Below, one piece after another: positions 8,192-16,642 of a DNA stretch of 64,000 nt. Within the stretch, counting starts at the first letter, position 1; each line of letters starts with the position of its first letter. This stretch comes from JAWHTC01 sp032586155. Its GTDB lineage: Bacteria; Pseudomonadota; Alphaproteobacteria; Rhodobacterales; Rhodobacteraceae. The DNA lies in contig NZ_JAWHTC010000002.1 in NCBI RefSeq assembly GCF_032586155.1, positions 1 through 64,000 on the forward strand, written 5' to 3'. The position numbers were made by a program, and so were the translations under genes. Below the pieces are notes generated by a model, which was not told the DNA's origin, did not search any database, and was given only the letters and a program-made list of their open reading frames with translations.

Positions 8192-9417
8192 TGCTTTACC
8201 CGCGTGTCAGCCTCTATGCGCTGATGCTGGCCGCGGCTGGCATTCCGCTTTACATTCACTTGCCGCGATTTGCGTCGGTCGAGCTGGGCATCGGGTTGGG
8301 GGCAATTGGCACGATCCTGTTGGTTATCCGGCTGGTCGATCTTGTGCAGGACCCGCTGATCGGCTGGGCAATCGACCGCTGGCCGCGGGCGCAAATCCTG
8401 TTTGCCAGCGCCGCAGCGGTTGGGCTGGCCATCGGCTTTCCGTTGCTCTTTACCGCCCAACCGGGGCCAAACGGGGTGCCACGCCTGGTGGCAATCCTTG
8501 TTCTGCTGTTCTCAGCCTACAGCCTGGGCATGATCCTGCTCTACGGGCGCAGCGCCACGCTTGCGGCGACACCGACCCCGCGTGCCCTGATGACACTGGC
8601 AGCGTTTCGCGAGGGGGGTATGCTGGCCGGTGTCGTCATCGCCGCCATTGCGCCAGCGATCCTTGTCGTCCTCGGGGCTGCTGGACAAGGATACGAAGCC
8701 TTAGGTCTGTTTCTGGGCGCGTTGGCCCTTGGAGTGGCCGTGATTACCTTGCCGATCTGGCGTCGCGAGCCCGTCTTGGGTGAACGGCTTTCCCTTGTCG
8801 GCCTGCGCCAGGCCGGTGCGCTAAGGCTTCTTGTGCTGGCATTGGTCAACAGCCTGCCCGTGGCCATCACGTCCACCTTGTTCCTGTTCTTCGTTGAAGA
8901 CCGTCTGCAACTGCCGGGCAAGGCCGGACCCTTGTTGATCCTGTTCTTTCTCAGCGCGGGTTTTAGCGTGCCGCTCTGGACCCGTCTGAGTCAGAGAACG
9001 GGTCCCAAGGCCACGTTGTTGATCGCCATGCCGCTGGCCATCCTCGGCTTTGTCGGGGCCGCTTTCCTGGCCCCCGGCAGTCACTTCGGGTTTGCGCTGA
9101 TCTGTCTGGCCTCCGGTGCCGCCCTGGGGGCGGACATGGTCATCCTGCCCGCGATGTTTTCCGTGGCGCTAACCAATGCAGGCCTCAAGGCATCGCTGGC
9201 CTTTGGCATCTGGTCTTTCGCCGGCAAACTTGGTCTGGCCCTGGCCGCCTTTGCCGTTCTGCCCATGCTTGAAAACAGTGGCTTTACACCCGGCGCGACG
9301 AACAGCGCTGAAGCTCTGAAAACATTGAACATCTCTTACGCCGTACTTCCCTGCATCCTGAAACTCGGCGCCCTGGCTCTTGTCCTGGCGCTTCCGACGG
9401 AGAACCCAACCCAATGA
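8191..9417 (+). CDS. MFS transporter, GPH-like
   Basis: A 408-residue polytopic membrane protein of the major facilitator type, closest in appearance to the glycoside-pentoside-hexuronide:cation symporter (MFS_2) group. It has the loop signature around DPLIGWAIDRWPRA (about residues 52-65) and about twelve hydrophobic segments. The start is the ATG at 8191, overlapping the previous stop. A carrier of this class sits at the same place in the Rhodobacter RpoE-controlled gene cluster; its substrate is unknown and could be a lipid or sugar-like solute. Confidence 0.82.
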   Translation: MLYPRVSLYALMLAAAGIPLYIHLPRFASVELGIGLGAIGTILLVIRLVDLVQDPLIGWAIDRWPRAQILFASAAAVGLAIGFPLLFTAQPGPNGVPRLVAILVLLFSAYSLGMILLYGRSATLAATPTPRALMTLAAFREGGMLAGVVIAAIAPAILVVLGAAGQGYEALGLFLGALALGVAVITLPIWRREPVLGERLSLVGLRQAGALRLLVLALVNSLPVAITSTLFLFFVEDRLQLPGKAGPLLILFFLSAGFSVPLWTRLSQRTGPKATLLIAMPLAILGFVGAAFLAPGSHFGFALICLASGAALGADMVILPAMFSVALTNAGLKASLAFGIWSFAGKLGLALAAFAVLPMLENSGFTPGATNSAEALKTLNISYAVLPCILKLGALALVLALPTENPTQ

Positions 9418-9974
9418 AACTTCTTACAGCCTTCCTCTTTCTTGTGATTCTGGTCATGGCAGCAAAGTCCATGTTTCTGAGCTTTCGCGCGCAAAATCCG
9501 GCAGACTATGCCGATGCGGGACCCACCTTCTCACTCAAGACGCACCTGAACGGTGAAATCCTTTCCGAGGGACTGATCTACGGTCCAACGGGGAAAATGA
9601 CCAATAGCTTCGTGGCCAAAATGGTCGGTGAATGGGACGGCGACACCGGTACGCTAAGTGAAGAGTTCACCTACTCAAACGGCAAACAGCAAAGCCGCAA
9701 ATGGTTCCTGAAACTTGGTGATGGCAACACCTTCACCGCAACTGCCGACGACATCGTCGGCGAGGCACGTGGCGTCGTTTCGGGATCGACGATCAAGATG
9801 GAATACCAGATCGTTCTGCCGGAAGACGCGGGTGGTCACACGCTGACAGCAACCGACTGGCTTTACCTGACTGAAAGCGGCGTGATCATGAACAAGTCCG
9901 AGATGCGCAAGTTCGGCATCAAGGTGGCCGAGCTGGTTGCAACCATGCGCCCGGATCCCGACGCGCAACGCTGA
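9414..9974 (+). CDS. DUF3833 protein (first copy)
   Basis: A 186-residue protein with one N-terminal hydrophobic helix (about residues 3-20) that anchors or exports it. A DUF3833-type domain follows with the repeated beta-strand pattern GEWDGDTGTLSEEFTYSNG and TADDIVGEARG. It overlaps the MFS stop by 4 bp, so it belongs to the same operon. It is clearly related to the lipoprotein encoded at 10817-11341: both share the EFTY/DFTY strand followed by a W-rich segment. The function of the family is unknown; an envelope lipid-binding role fits the operon. Confidence 0.75.
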   Translation: MKLLTAFLFLVILVMAAKSMFLSFRAQNPADYADAGPTFSLKTHLNGEILSEGLIYGPTGKMTNSFVAKMVGEWDGDTGTLSEEFTYSNGKQQSRKWFLKLGDGNTFTATADDIVGEARGVVSGSTIKMEYQIVLPEDAGGHTLTATDWLYLTESGVIMNKSEMRKFGIKVAELVATMRPDPDAQR

Positions 9975-10010
9975 ACCGGCGTCGGCCCCGAAACAGAAAG
10001 ACCCGTCCTG

Positions 10011-10748
10011 ATGCACAAAAAATACCCCATTGTTGCGATAGCAGTTGCACTAGCGACAGTTGCGTTTGCGCTGTCGCCGTTGATGACAAGTGAATTCGCG
10101 GGCTACAGGCCCGAACAGTTTCCCGTGGTTCTGGAGTTCTGGCCGGTTCAACCAGCAGGGTGGGCCTTTGGCATCTGGGGTGCGATCTATATCTGGCTAA
10201 TCCTTGGGGCAATCTGGGGATTGCTGAATGCGCCTCAGGATGAGCATTGGCAGCGGATGCGTCCACCGCTGCTGATCAGCCTTTGCCTTGGCATGTTCTG
10301 GATTGCCGCCGCGAACGCCGCGCCGATCCTGGCAACCGTGATGATCTTTGCCATAGCGGCGACCGCCGTTTTGGCCATGCTGCGCGCCGGGACAGACACC
10401 CCGGTGTGGCAGGTGCGCCCGGTCGCGCTTTACGCTGGGTGGCTGACGGCGGCGACCGGCGTTGGTGCCGGTGTTGTGCTCGGTGGGTACGGTGTGCTGA
10501 GTGGACAGGCTGCAGCTTTGGTCATGCTGGTGGCCGTTTTGGTGGTGGCATTGATCGTGCAATCCTTGCGACCGGCCGAATGGGCCTATCCGCTGGCGGT
10601 GATTTGGGCGTTGTGCGGTGTCATTTCGGCCAACGCATCGTCGTCCAACCTGACTGTGATCTTGCTGTCAGCGTCTGGAATCGTGGCGCTGGCCTTGGGC
10701 TACGCTCTGCGCAGGTCGACACCTTCGCCCCGCAAAAAAATCTTGTGA
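10011..10748 (+). CDS. TspO/MBR-like integral membrane protein
   Basis: A 245-residue protein with about seven to eight hydrophobic helices. The segment PAGWAFGIWGAIYIWLI (about residues 46-62) resembles the Trp- and Pro-rich first helices of TspO/MBR-related tryptophan-rich sensory proteins. It is longer than classical TspO (about 160 residues), so it is a distant relative rather than an orthologue. TspO proteins bind porphyrins and tune responses to light and oxygen in Rhodobacter, which would suit a singlet-oxygen island. It lies 36 bp after the first DUF3833 gene. Confidence 0.6.
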   Translation: MHKKYPIVAIAVALATVAFALSPLMTSEFAGYRPEQFPVVLEFWPVQPAGWAFGIWGAIYIWLILGAIWGLLNAPQDEHWQRMRPPLLISLCLGMFWIAAANAAPILATVMIFAIAATAVLAMLRAGTDTPVWQVRPVALYAGWLTAATGVGAGVVLGGYGVLSGQAAALVMLVAVLVVALIVQSLRPAEWAYPLAVIWALCGVISANASSSNLTVILLSASGIVALALGYALRRSTPSPRKKIL

Positions 10749-10816
10749 CAGCCGATGCAACGCCCAATCGCATTTGCGCCACATCCCTCCAAATCGTGCC
10801 TTTCGGAGAAGCCTCT

Positions 10817-11341
10817 ATGAAAACCATCCTCGCCCCGTTCACCTTTTTGATGTTGATGGCCTGTTCCGGCACACCGGGGCCGGATGACAAACCCCTTTCT
10901 GACCGGACCCTGAACCTTGAAGACTTCTTCGAGGGTGAAACAGTGGCCTATGGTCAATTCCAAGACGTGTTCGGCTATGTTCAACGTCGGTTCAAAGTCC
11001 AGATCTCGGGCACGTGGGACGGTAGAACTCTGCAACTGGTCGAAGATTTCACCTACGACGATGGGGACACCGAACAGCGTATCTGGACCCTTGAGAAAAC
11101 CGGTGAAGACACCTGGAAAGGCACCGCTCCGGGTGTTTTAGGTGTCGCCACTGGCCGTGAAAACGGCGACACTTTTAACTGGACCTATCGCATCGACCTG
11201 CCGGTCCGAAAGGGAACCATGCGCGTCGATTTCAATGACTGGATGTGGATGCTGACAGATGATCGCGTTCTGAACCGTGCCTACGTGTCGCGGTTCGGAG
11301 TGCGCATTGGCGAAGCGACAATCGTTTTCGAAAAGGATTGA
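10817..11341 (+). CDS. DUF3833 lipoprotein (second copy)
   Basis: A 174-residue lipoprotein with a signal peptide ending in a lipobox (LMLMAC, Cys16), then a DUF3833 domain with GTWDGRTLQLVEDFTYDDG and a W-rich segment, paralogous to the protein at 9414-9974. The start is the ATG at 10817, with AGAAG upstream; the longer reading frame back to 10247 is a shadow of the TspO-like gene. It is likely the last gene of the lipid operon. Its role is unknown, and retention by the outer or inner membrane is expected from the lipobox. Confidence 0.78.
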   Translation: MKTILAPFTFLMLMACSGTPGPDDKPLSDRTLNLEDFFEGETVAYGQFQDVFGYVQRRFKVQISGTWDGRTLQLVEDFTYDDGDTEQRIWTLEKTGEDTWKGTAPGVLGVATGRENGDTFNWTYRIDLPVRKGTMRVDFNDWMWMLTDDRVLNRAYVSRFGVRIGEATIVFEKD

Positions 11342-11560
11342 TTGGTCGAGATCGCACTCAGGTCAGAAAGGCCGCTGGCTTTCCAGACAAGTGTTTCTGT
11401 ACACGTCGGAGCCGGCCGCCTGCAAACATAAACGCCGCAATCCGACGACGCTGGACCATTGATCAAGCTGTCTGTCGATTATTAGTATAGCTTCTTCAAA
11501 TCTTACTGGTGAGTTGCCGCACCGCACAAACCTTAGAAGTAGTGTGATCTTTGGCGTTGG

Positions 11561-12031
11561 TCAAAACAGCCTGACATCCGATACAGAGATGTCCGCTTGG
11601 AAAACGCGTCCCACTGCAACGATACCAATTCGACGCAACTTGGCGGGATCAAGAACTTGCTCCGTTCTGTGAGGTTCAAAGACACAAAAGGGGCAGCGCA
11701 CAGTTGTCCATTGCGCTGTTGCACGGAATGACGTGCGAAACGAGTGCCATGGCCGGTCCAGACCTTCTGTTCGAATACGAAGATCATAGATCTCGTCATT
11801 ACCGCAGATATCAATCTCGATGCCGGTCCAGTTGGTTGCATCCAGACTTGAACCGTCCCGCTTCAGATCCGACGCCATTTGAATGAAGCCGCCGTTGTTT
11901 TCCAGCGAGATCATCCCGGTCAGCCGTGTCGCGCTGCGCCCAACCACAACCTGAGTGGCAATTCGACCGCGCGAAACACCGCCCATTACGGCATCAGCGA
12001 CATACTCCCAATTCGTTTCTAGCTTTAACAC
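11561..12031 (-). CDS. CIA30/NDUFAF1-like domain protein
   Basis: A 156-residue cytoplasmic protein matching the CIA30 (complex I intermediate-associated protein 30) fold. Landmarks are WEYVADAVMGGVSRGR near the N-terminus, ENNGGFIQMASDL in the middle and GIEIDICGND before the C-terminal strands. Bacterial members are of unknown function. The start is 33 bp downstream of the photolyase stop on the same strand, so it is probably co-transcribed with the photolyase. Confidence 0.75.
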   Translation of the reverse strand: MLKLETNWEYVADAVMGGVSRGRIATQVVVGRSATRLTGMISLENNGGFIQMASDLKRDGSSLDATNWTGIEIDICGNDEIYDLRIRTEGLDRPWHSFRTSFRATAQWTTVRCPFCVFEPHRTEQVLDPAKLRRIGIVAVGRVFQADISVSDVRLF

Positions 12032-12063
12032 TAGGGCATCCTCTCAATGCGTTGGTGCCGAAA

Positions 12064-13476
12064 TCAACGCGCCTCATAAGCTGCAAGAGCCCGTTGCCGA
12101 CCTTCATTTAGTCCGACAATCGGGGTCGGATAAGGATCATCCGGTGACAGCCCCCAAGCGTGCGGGCAGGCGTCGAAAAACGCCAGAGCCTCGGGGCCGG
12201 GGTCAGTCACGAGTTCGGCCACAAATCTTTGAATGTACGTCTGTTCGGCGTCGAACTTCTGGGCCTGCGTTTCTGGATTGAAAATGCGGAAATAGGGCGC
12301 GGCATCCGGCCCGCTACCTGCAACCCATTGCCATCCCATTGCGTTTGCTGCCGGGTCCCAATCAATCAGGCACGCTTCGAACCACTTCTGTCCGATACGC
12401 CAATGCTTGAGCATGTGTTTGGTAAGATACGACCCAACAATCATGCGACCACGATTATGCATATGGCCCGTTACGTACATCTCCCGCATGGCCGCGTCGA
12501 CAAGGGGAACACCCGTCCGACCCTGTTTCCAACGCAGGACCACTTCGTCCTCAAGGTTCGACCAAGGGAAGGCGTCCCACTCCGATCTCCAGTTGCTGTG
12601 AGTGATCTCGGGGGTGTGGAAAACCAGATGGTAAGCAAATTCGCGCCACACGAGTTCTTTCAGGAAATGCTCTGCCCCGCCAAGGCCTTTCAGATGCGCA
12701 CGCAGTCCAGCATGCCAGACGGTACGAGGCCCGACCTCGCCCCAGGCCAGGTTCTCAGACAGTCGCGAGGTTGCATCTTGCGCCGGGTAGTCGCGACACT
12801 CCTTGTAGTCTCCGATTGCTCTCCGCAGGAAACTGGAAAGGCGCGCATTGGCCGCAGATTCGCCAACATGGGTATATCGCGCCAATACTTGTGCTCCCCG
12901 CTCCATACCCTTGCCGAGCGCCCAGCTCTGAGGCCGATCCGACGCCGGCCAGGTTTCAGGCGCCAAAAGGCGCGCCGGTGCGGGGTAAGACGGCGCGACA
13001 TCCAGATCTCTTACCGCCCGCCACATCGAGCTATAGACCTTGAAAAAACCGCCTTGCTTGGTTTTGACCGTCCATGGTTCGAAAAGAACATGACCGGGCC
13101 AGCTTTTCGCCCCGAAACCCGCGTCTTTCAGCACTGATTTGACCTTGGTGTCACGCACAATCGCGTCAGGATCATAGGTCCGCGTCCACCAGATGTCCCC
13201 GGCACCGGTTTCACGCGCCAGGGCGAGCAGTTCGTTTGCCGCAGTTCCGCGACGCAAGATCAGTCTGGATCCAATTTCTTTCAGACGATCGTCAAAACAT
13301 TCAATTGCTTTCAACAGGCGCCATTTAGGGGCCGCTCCGAAGGTTTCCGCTGCCTCATCCAGCAAGACCACTGGAATAACGGGGCGCCCGCTTTTGCCTG
13401 CTTCAGTAAGCGCCGCGTGATCCGCAAGCCTGAAATCCTTTCGGAACCAGAGAATTATGGGTTTTGCCTTGGTCAT
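12064..13476 (-). CDS. phrA: Deoxyribodipyrimidine (CPD) photolyase
   Basis: A 470-residue class I photolyase that repairs UV-induced cyclobutane pyrimidine dimers with blue light. The N-terminal antenna domain begins ILWFRKDFRLADHAAL (about residues 8-23). The C-terminal FAD domain carries KELVWREFAYH, TGVPLVDAAMREMYVTGHMH and the flavin-binding NRGRMIVGSYLTKH. The length is normal for the family, and the Trp-rich tail DWDPAANAMGWQWVAGSG is intact. The start is the ATG at 13476. Photolyase is a classic RpoE target in Rhodobacter. A weak TGATAT-N18-TAAGTT match upstream sits too close to the ATG to be convincing. Confidence 0.95.
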   Translation of the reverse strand: MTKAKPIILWFRKDFRLADHAALTEAGKSGRPVIPVVLLDEAAETFGAAPKWRLLKAIECFDDRLKEIGSRLILRRGTAANELLALARETGAGDIWWTRTYDPDAIVRDTKVKSVLKDAGFGAKSWPGHVLFEPWTVKTKQGGFFKVYSSMWRAVRDLDVAPSYPAPARLLAPETWPASDRPQSWALGKGMERGAQVLARYTHVGESAANARLSSFLRRAIGDYKECRDYPAQDATSRLSENLAWGEVGPRTVWHAGLRAHLKGLGGAEHFLKELVWREFAYHLVFHTPEITHSNWRSEWDAFPWSNLEDEVVLRWKQGRTGVPLVDAAMREMYVTGHMHNRGRMIVGSYLTKHMLKHWRIGQKWFEACLIDWDPAANAMGWQWVAGSGPDAAPYFRIFNPETQAQKFDAEQTYIQRFVAELVTDPGPEALAFFDACPHAWGLSPDDPYPTPIVGLNEGRQRALAAYEAR

Positions 13477-13562
13477 CAAACTTACGCTCTTTCTTGCTTC
13501 TCATATCACTACGAAGGCCAACCAGAGACGGTTCAAAAGAAGCCAGTTTGAGGCTCTTTTTT

Positions 13563-13592
13563 TGATCTTAACCAAGGTCCGAGCCGTATCAG
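13563..13592 (+). promoter_or_regulatory. RpoE-type promoter for the DUF2256-SDR-cry operon
   Basis: TGATCT (13563-13568), N18, TATCAG (13587-13592), 65 bp ahead of the DUF2256 ATG. It differs from the other four sites in one -35 base but keeps the exact spacing. Confidence 0.6.
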
Positions 13593-13656
13593 CAACATGA
13601 TCAAAAAATGCGGGCCTGATCACCATGCTGATTCAGGCCTCAGGAGGTCAAGAATC

Positions 13657-13800
13657 ATGCGAAAATGCGAGATGCCCTTTAAGTCGTGTCCGGTGTGCTG
13701 TCGGCCGTTCTCGTGGCGTCGAAAATGGGCGAGATCGTAGAGCAATGTGCGATTCTGTTCTGAACGCTGTAGCAGGTCAAAGAAGGTAAATGCAGGATGA
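13657..13800 (+). pseudogene. DUF2256 small zinc-finger protein, amber-interrupted
   Basis: A 47-codon frame with a strong AGGAGG site 9 bp upstream. It encodes a DUF2256 protein: SCPVCCRPFSWRRKWARS, an in-frame TAG at 13738-13740, then SNVRFCSERCSRSKK. The four zinc-finger cysteines (CPVC and CSERC) are all present on either side of the stop. The TAG falls where family members usually have a Trp or another residue in a WARxWxxVRFCS context, so a single TGG-to-TAG change is plausible. The TGA stop overlaps the SDR start (ATGA). DUF2256 genes habitually sit with cryptochrome/photolyase genes, as here. It is probably inactive unless the stop is read through. Confidence 0.75.
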
Positions 13801-14462
13801 CGCGCCGCGCACTTGTCATAGGGGCATCTGGGGGGATCGGCACGGCGCTGTGCACGGTTCTCGCAACTCGTGGCTCTGAGGTTACGCAGCTTTCGCGCTC
13901 GGTAGACGGTTTCGATGTGACGGACCCCGCGAGTGTTGAGGGGGCCATGAACGGGCTCTGCGCACCTTTCGATATGGTCTTGATTGCCAGTGGCGTTCTG
14001 GCCCCTGAGGGTACTCGACCAGAGAAGTCGCTCGCAGAGATCGATGCAGAAAACATGGCACGGGTCATGGCTGTGAATGCCATTGGCCCGGCGTTGGTTT
14101 TGCAACACACGCCTCGGCTTTTGCCGCAAGACGGACGTTGTGTGGTGGCAGTTCTAACCGCCCGCGTCGGGTCGATCGGCGATAACCAACTCGGTGGCTG
14201 GTACAGCTACCGCGCGGCCAAAGCTGCGGCTAATCAGATTGTGCGCACGACTGCCATTGAGATCGCGAGAAAGAGTAGAAAGGCTATTGTTGTGTCGTTG
14301 CATCCGGGCACTGTCGAGACGGCGTTCACCAAGGCTTATCCCGGGCATTCCAAAGTGACGCCGAATGAGGCGGCCACGAACCTTGTTGCAGTTCTTGATC
14401 AACTGACCCCAGCCCACAATGGTGGTTTTTTCGACTGGGCGGGAAAACCTGTCCCATGGTGA
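13797..14462 (+). CDS. SDR-family oxidoreductase (CsgA-like)
   Basis: A 221-residue short-chain dehydrogenase with an intact cofactor loop GASGGIGTAL (residues 8-17) and the catalytic pair in YRAAK. It is placed between the DUF2256 remnant and the cryptochrome remnant, overlapping both (4 bp and 7 bp), so it is the only undamaged gene of a three-gene operon. SDRs of this type accompany photolyase/cryptochrome genes in proteobacteria. The substrate is unknown. Confidence 0.82.
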   Translation: MTRRALVIGASGGIGTALCTVLATRGSEVTQLSRSVDGFDVTDPASVEGAMNGLCAPFDMVLIASGVLAPEGTRPEKSLAEIDAENMARVMAVNAIGPALVLQHTPRLLPQDGRCVVAVLTARVGSIGDNQLGGWYSYRAAKAAANQIVRTTAIEIARKSRKAIVVSLHPGTVETAFTKAYPGHSKVTPNEAATNLVAVLDQLTPAHNGGFFDWAGKPVPW

Positions 14463-14815
14463 AATCTCGTCTTACCCTGGTGCTTGGTGACCAGTTCAGC
14501 GCTGACATTTCTTCCCTGCGAATTGCCGATAAAGAGCGGGGCGTCGTCATCATGGCCGAAGTCATGGCTGAGGCCACTTACGTACCACATCATCCCCAAA
14601 AGATCGCGTTTGTTCTGGCTGCGATGCGCAAATTTGCAATGGCACTTTGAGAAGATGGATGGGCGGTCGCCTATCTGCACAGCGCCGATCTTGATGATCC
14701 GCGCAAAATTAATGCACGAGCTTTCCTGGCCGTGAAAGACCGTTTTTCTTAGATTGGCGCGACGACAGTGCTGGTGCAGAGAATGGCCTCTCCACCCTGG
14801 GTGCTGGGAAGTCAT
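14456..14815 (+). pseudogene. Truncated cryptochrome/photolyase (CryB/PhrB type)
   Basis: The frame starts like the iron-sulfur bacterial cryptochrome/(6-4) photolyase family: LTLVLGDQFSADI, then ATYVPHHPQKIAFVLAAMRKFA. It is cut by TGA at 14648-14650. The same frame continues recognisably (EDGWAVAYLHSADLDDP) to another stop near 14749 and then loses similarity. Family members are about 500 residues, so roughly three quarters of the gene is gone. The TGA sits where an Arg (CGA) would be expected. A decayed gene, not a short protein. Confidence 0.8.
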
Positions 14816-14917
14816 GCATGTTTAACGCAGCACAGCTTTCACATCGCAGAAGTTTGAACAAAGCGTAACGTTTCCAGCGTGGCAATGACCAAATTGCAAA
14901 ACAACACGGTCGTTACG

Positions 14918-16642
14918 TTAGTTCGCATTCAGAATTGGTAGCATTGAAAGGAAAACTCCAAAATCCTTTTCTAACCGCGTCGTCTTAGCGGGTGGGTTAC
15001 CTCTAGCGTAATATCGCGCAAGCACGGCATGCAGTTTTTTGAATGCCGTGGCACTGGCGCGCTCGGAACGGTCTAATGTGGGATTGATGACAGCCATGTC
15101 ATGATAGCGGAGCGGCGTAGGAGGGGTTCGTTGATCATTCAGCGTTTTAGCCAAAAGACTGCGGACAAAACCCGGATCGTGAGATTCGGCTTTGGCAACG
15201 GCGAAGGGTGCCAGTGATCCGAGCTTGTTGGCATAAATTGTTTTGCCGACATGCTTGCCACCGACGACCTTTTCCGTGGTGATCGGATCGTTTGAGACCA
15301 GAACACGGTACCCGGCGGGACGTGATGGATTTACAAGTCGTGGCAGGATCGACGGGTCATGTGCGGTCAGGGCCCTGACGTCGACCGGCCAGAAGGCCGT
15401 GTTGAACGCGACCGATTGCAATGATTTTTCCGTCAGCGTGGCGGCCCAAAGCTCATCTCCGGCGCGCGGAGCGCTGAAGCTGATCATTTTAGTTGCTGCC
15501 CACGGCCATGACCGGAGCCGGTTCGGCATTGATGGCCCTGCACCGTTCGGGCCGTACTGGTTGCCAAGAAGGACAGCGCTGACGAAATGCTGCGCCAGAC
15601 CACCGCCGAGGCTGTGGCCTGTTACATAGATGTTTCGCGGCGCGGCGCCGCCGGTCAAACTGGCGCCACGATCAAGACAAGCAAAAACCTGCGGCAGGGT
15701 TTGGATCATCGATTTGGCAAATCCGCGATGCACCGTGCCAACCGTCGTAATAGCAGCCGCGCCCTCGTCTGGCCCGATGCGGAACCAACCCAGATCGGTT
15801 ACCCAATCCGGATTGCCGCTTGCCGTTTTGGTGAAGTTCGCTTTCACAGCAGCGCGAAAGGCGGACCCGCTTCTGCTGCCGCGAAAAACGATATGCGCGT
15901 CATACTTGTTGCTACCGGGAAGAAACCGCAACAACACGAAGCCCATCAGGCTTTGCGAGGCCGGTTGCCCGGGCTCCCCCTTGTCGCCGGTGGCCCCCTC
16001 GAAGGCCAGAAGGATGTCGCGAGCGCCTTGATTGGCGGCGGCCTGTTTCGTGACCACCCGATTGACCGCGACATCGCCTTCGGGGCGCCCGGTTTTGCGG
16101 TAGCACATATAGGCATCGCGTATGCGGCCGACGATTTCCTTGGGCGGGGTGTACTCGGTCCAGCGGCCCGCCGGATTGAAGAGTGTCGAGCGCCAGGGAT
16201 AAAGCTGATCATAGCGATAGATGATCGGATCGCTTCTTGGATTATCGTCAAACCCGGCAAGACGCCCGGGGCCACGATACCCGCCCAGCGGTGGGCGGGT
16301 TCGTTGCTGGCTGCGGCCCACAGCCCGGGCCCAGCCACGAACTTTGTTCATGATCTGGCCACGGTTCACGTCGCCCTGTGCAAATTCTTCGTAATATGGA
16401 TCAAACGGCCAAATCAGGGTCTGGCTGTAAAGCTGATAGGCCAGGACCGACAAATCGAGGTTGTAGATCAGCGGCGAATAGGGAAATCCTCCGAGGTTCT
16501 GATTTTGCACGGTGTTTGGTGCCGGCGACCGCATTTTCACTGCGGTGCATGCGCTTAGCGCCAAGACCGCGAGTAAAAGCGAAACGTTCAAAGTTGTTCG
16601 CGGTAAATTGAATTTGGCCAAAGCCCGTATCCAAATTGCCAT
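14918..16642 (-). CDS. Class 3 lipase-like lipoprotein
   Basis: A 574-residue protein with a lipoprotein signal (LLAVLALSAC, Cys32) and a C-terminal alpha/beta-hydrolase domain of the lipase class 3 type. The nucleophile elbow is GHSLGGG with Ser344, preceded by HIVFRGSRSGSA (250-261), the oxyanion-side strand. The start at 16642 follows GGAGGG; an upstream ATG at 16693 would give a poor signal peptide. The middle (about 100-230) has no domain I know. Anchored in the envelope, it probably hydrolyses lipid or ester substrates. It has no operon partner here. Confidence 0.8.
   Translation of the reverse strand: MAIWIRALAKFNLPRTTLNVSLLLAVLALSACTAVKMRSPAPNTVQNQNLGGFPYSPLIYNLDLSVLAYQLYSQTLIWPFDPYYEEFAQGDVNRGQIMNKVRGWARAVGRSQQRTRPPLGGYRGPGRLAGFDDNPRSDPIIYRYDQLYPWRSTLFNPAGRWTEYTPPKEIVGRIRDAYMCYRKTGRPEGDVAVNRVVTKQAAANQGARDILLAFEGATGDKGEPGQPASQSLMGFVLLRFLPGSNKYDAHIVFRGSRSGSAFRAAVKANFTKTASGNPDWVTDLGWFRIGPDEGAAAITTVGTVHRGFAKSMIQTLPQVFACLDRGASLTGGAAPRNIYVTGHSLGGGLAQHFVSAVLLGNQYGPNGAGPSMPNRLRSWPWAATKMISFSAPRAGDELWAATLTEKSLQSVAFNTAFWPVDVRALTAHDPSILPRLVNPSRPAGYRVLVSNDPITTEKVVGGKHVGKTIYANKLGSLAPFAVAKAESHDPGFVRSLLAKTLNDQRTPPTPLRYHDMAVINPTLDRSERASATAFKKLHAVLARYYARGNPPAKTTRLEKDFGVFLSMLPILNAN

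Noticed and set aside
11342..11560. Possible RNA gene or terminator between convergent DUF3833 and CIA30 genes
   Set aside because: Only a bulged short stem near 11366-11382 was seen and there is no T run.
13476..13508. Minus-strand TGATAT-N18-TAAGTT before the photolyase
   Set aside because: Spacing matches the RpoE sites, but the -35 word is degenerate and the -10 ends 2 bp before the ATG, so transcription would start inside the first codons.
13613..13639. Hairpin GGCCTGA / TCAGGCC upstream of DUF2256
   Set aside because: Only 7 bp, no T run and inside a leader; not enough to call a terminator or regulatory RNA.
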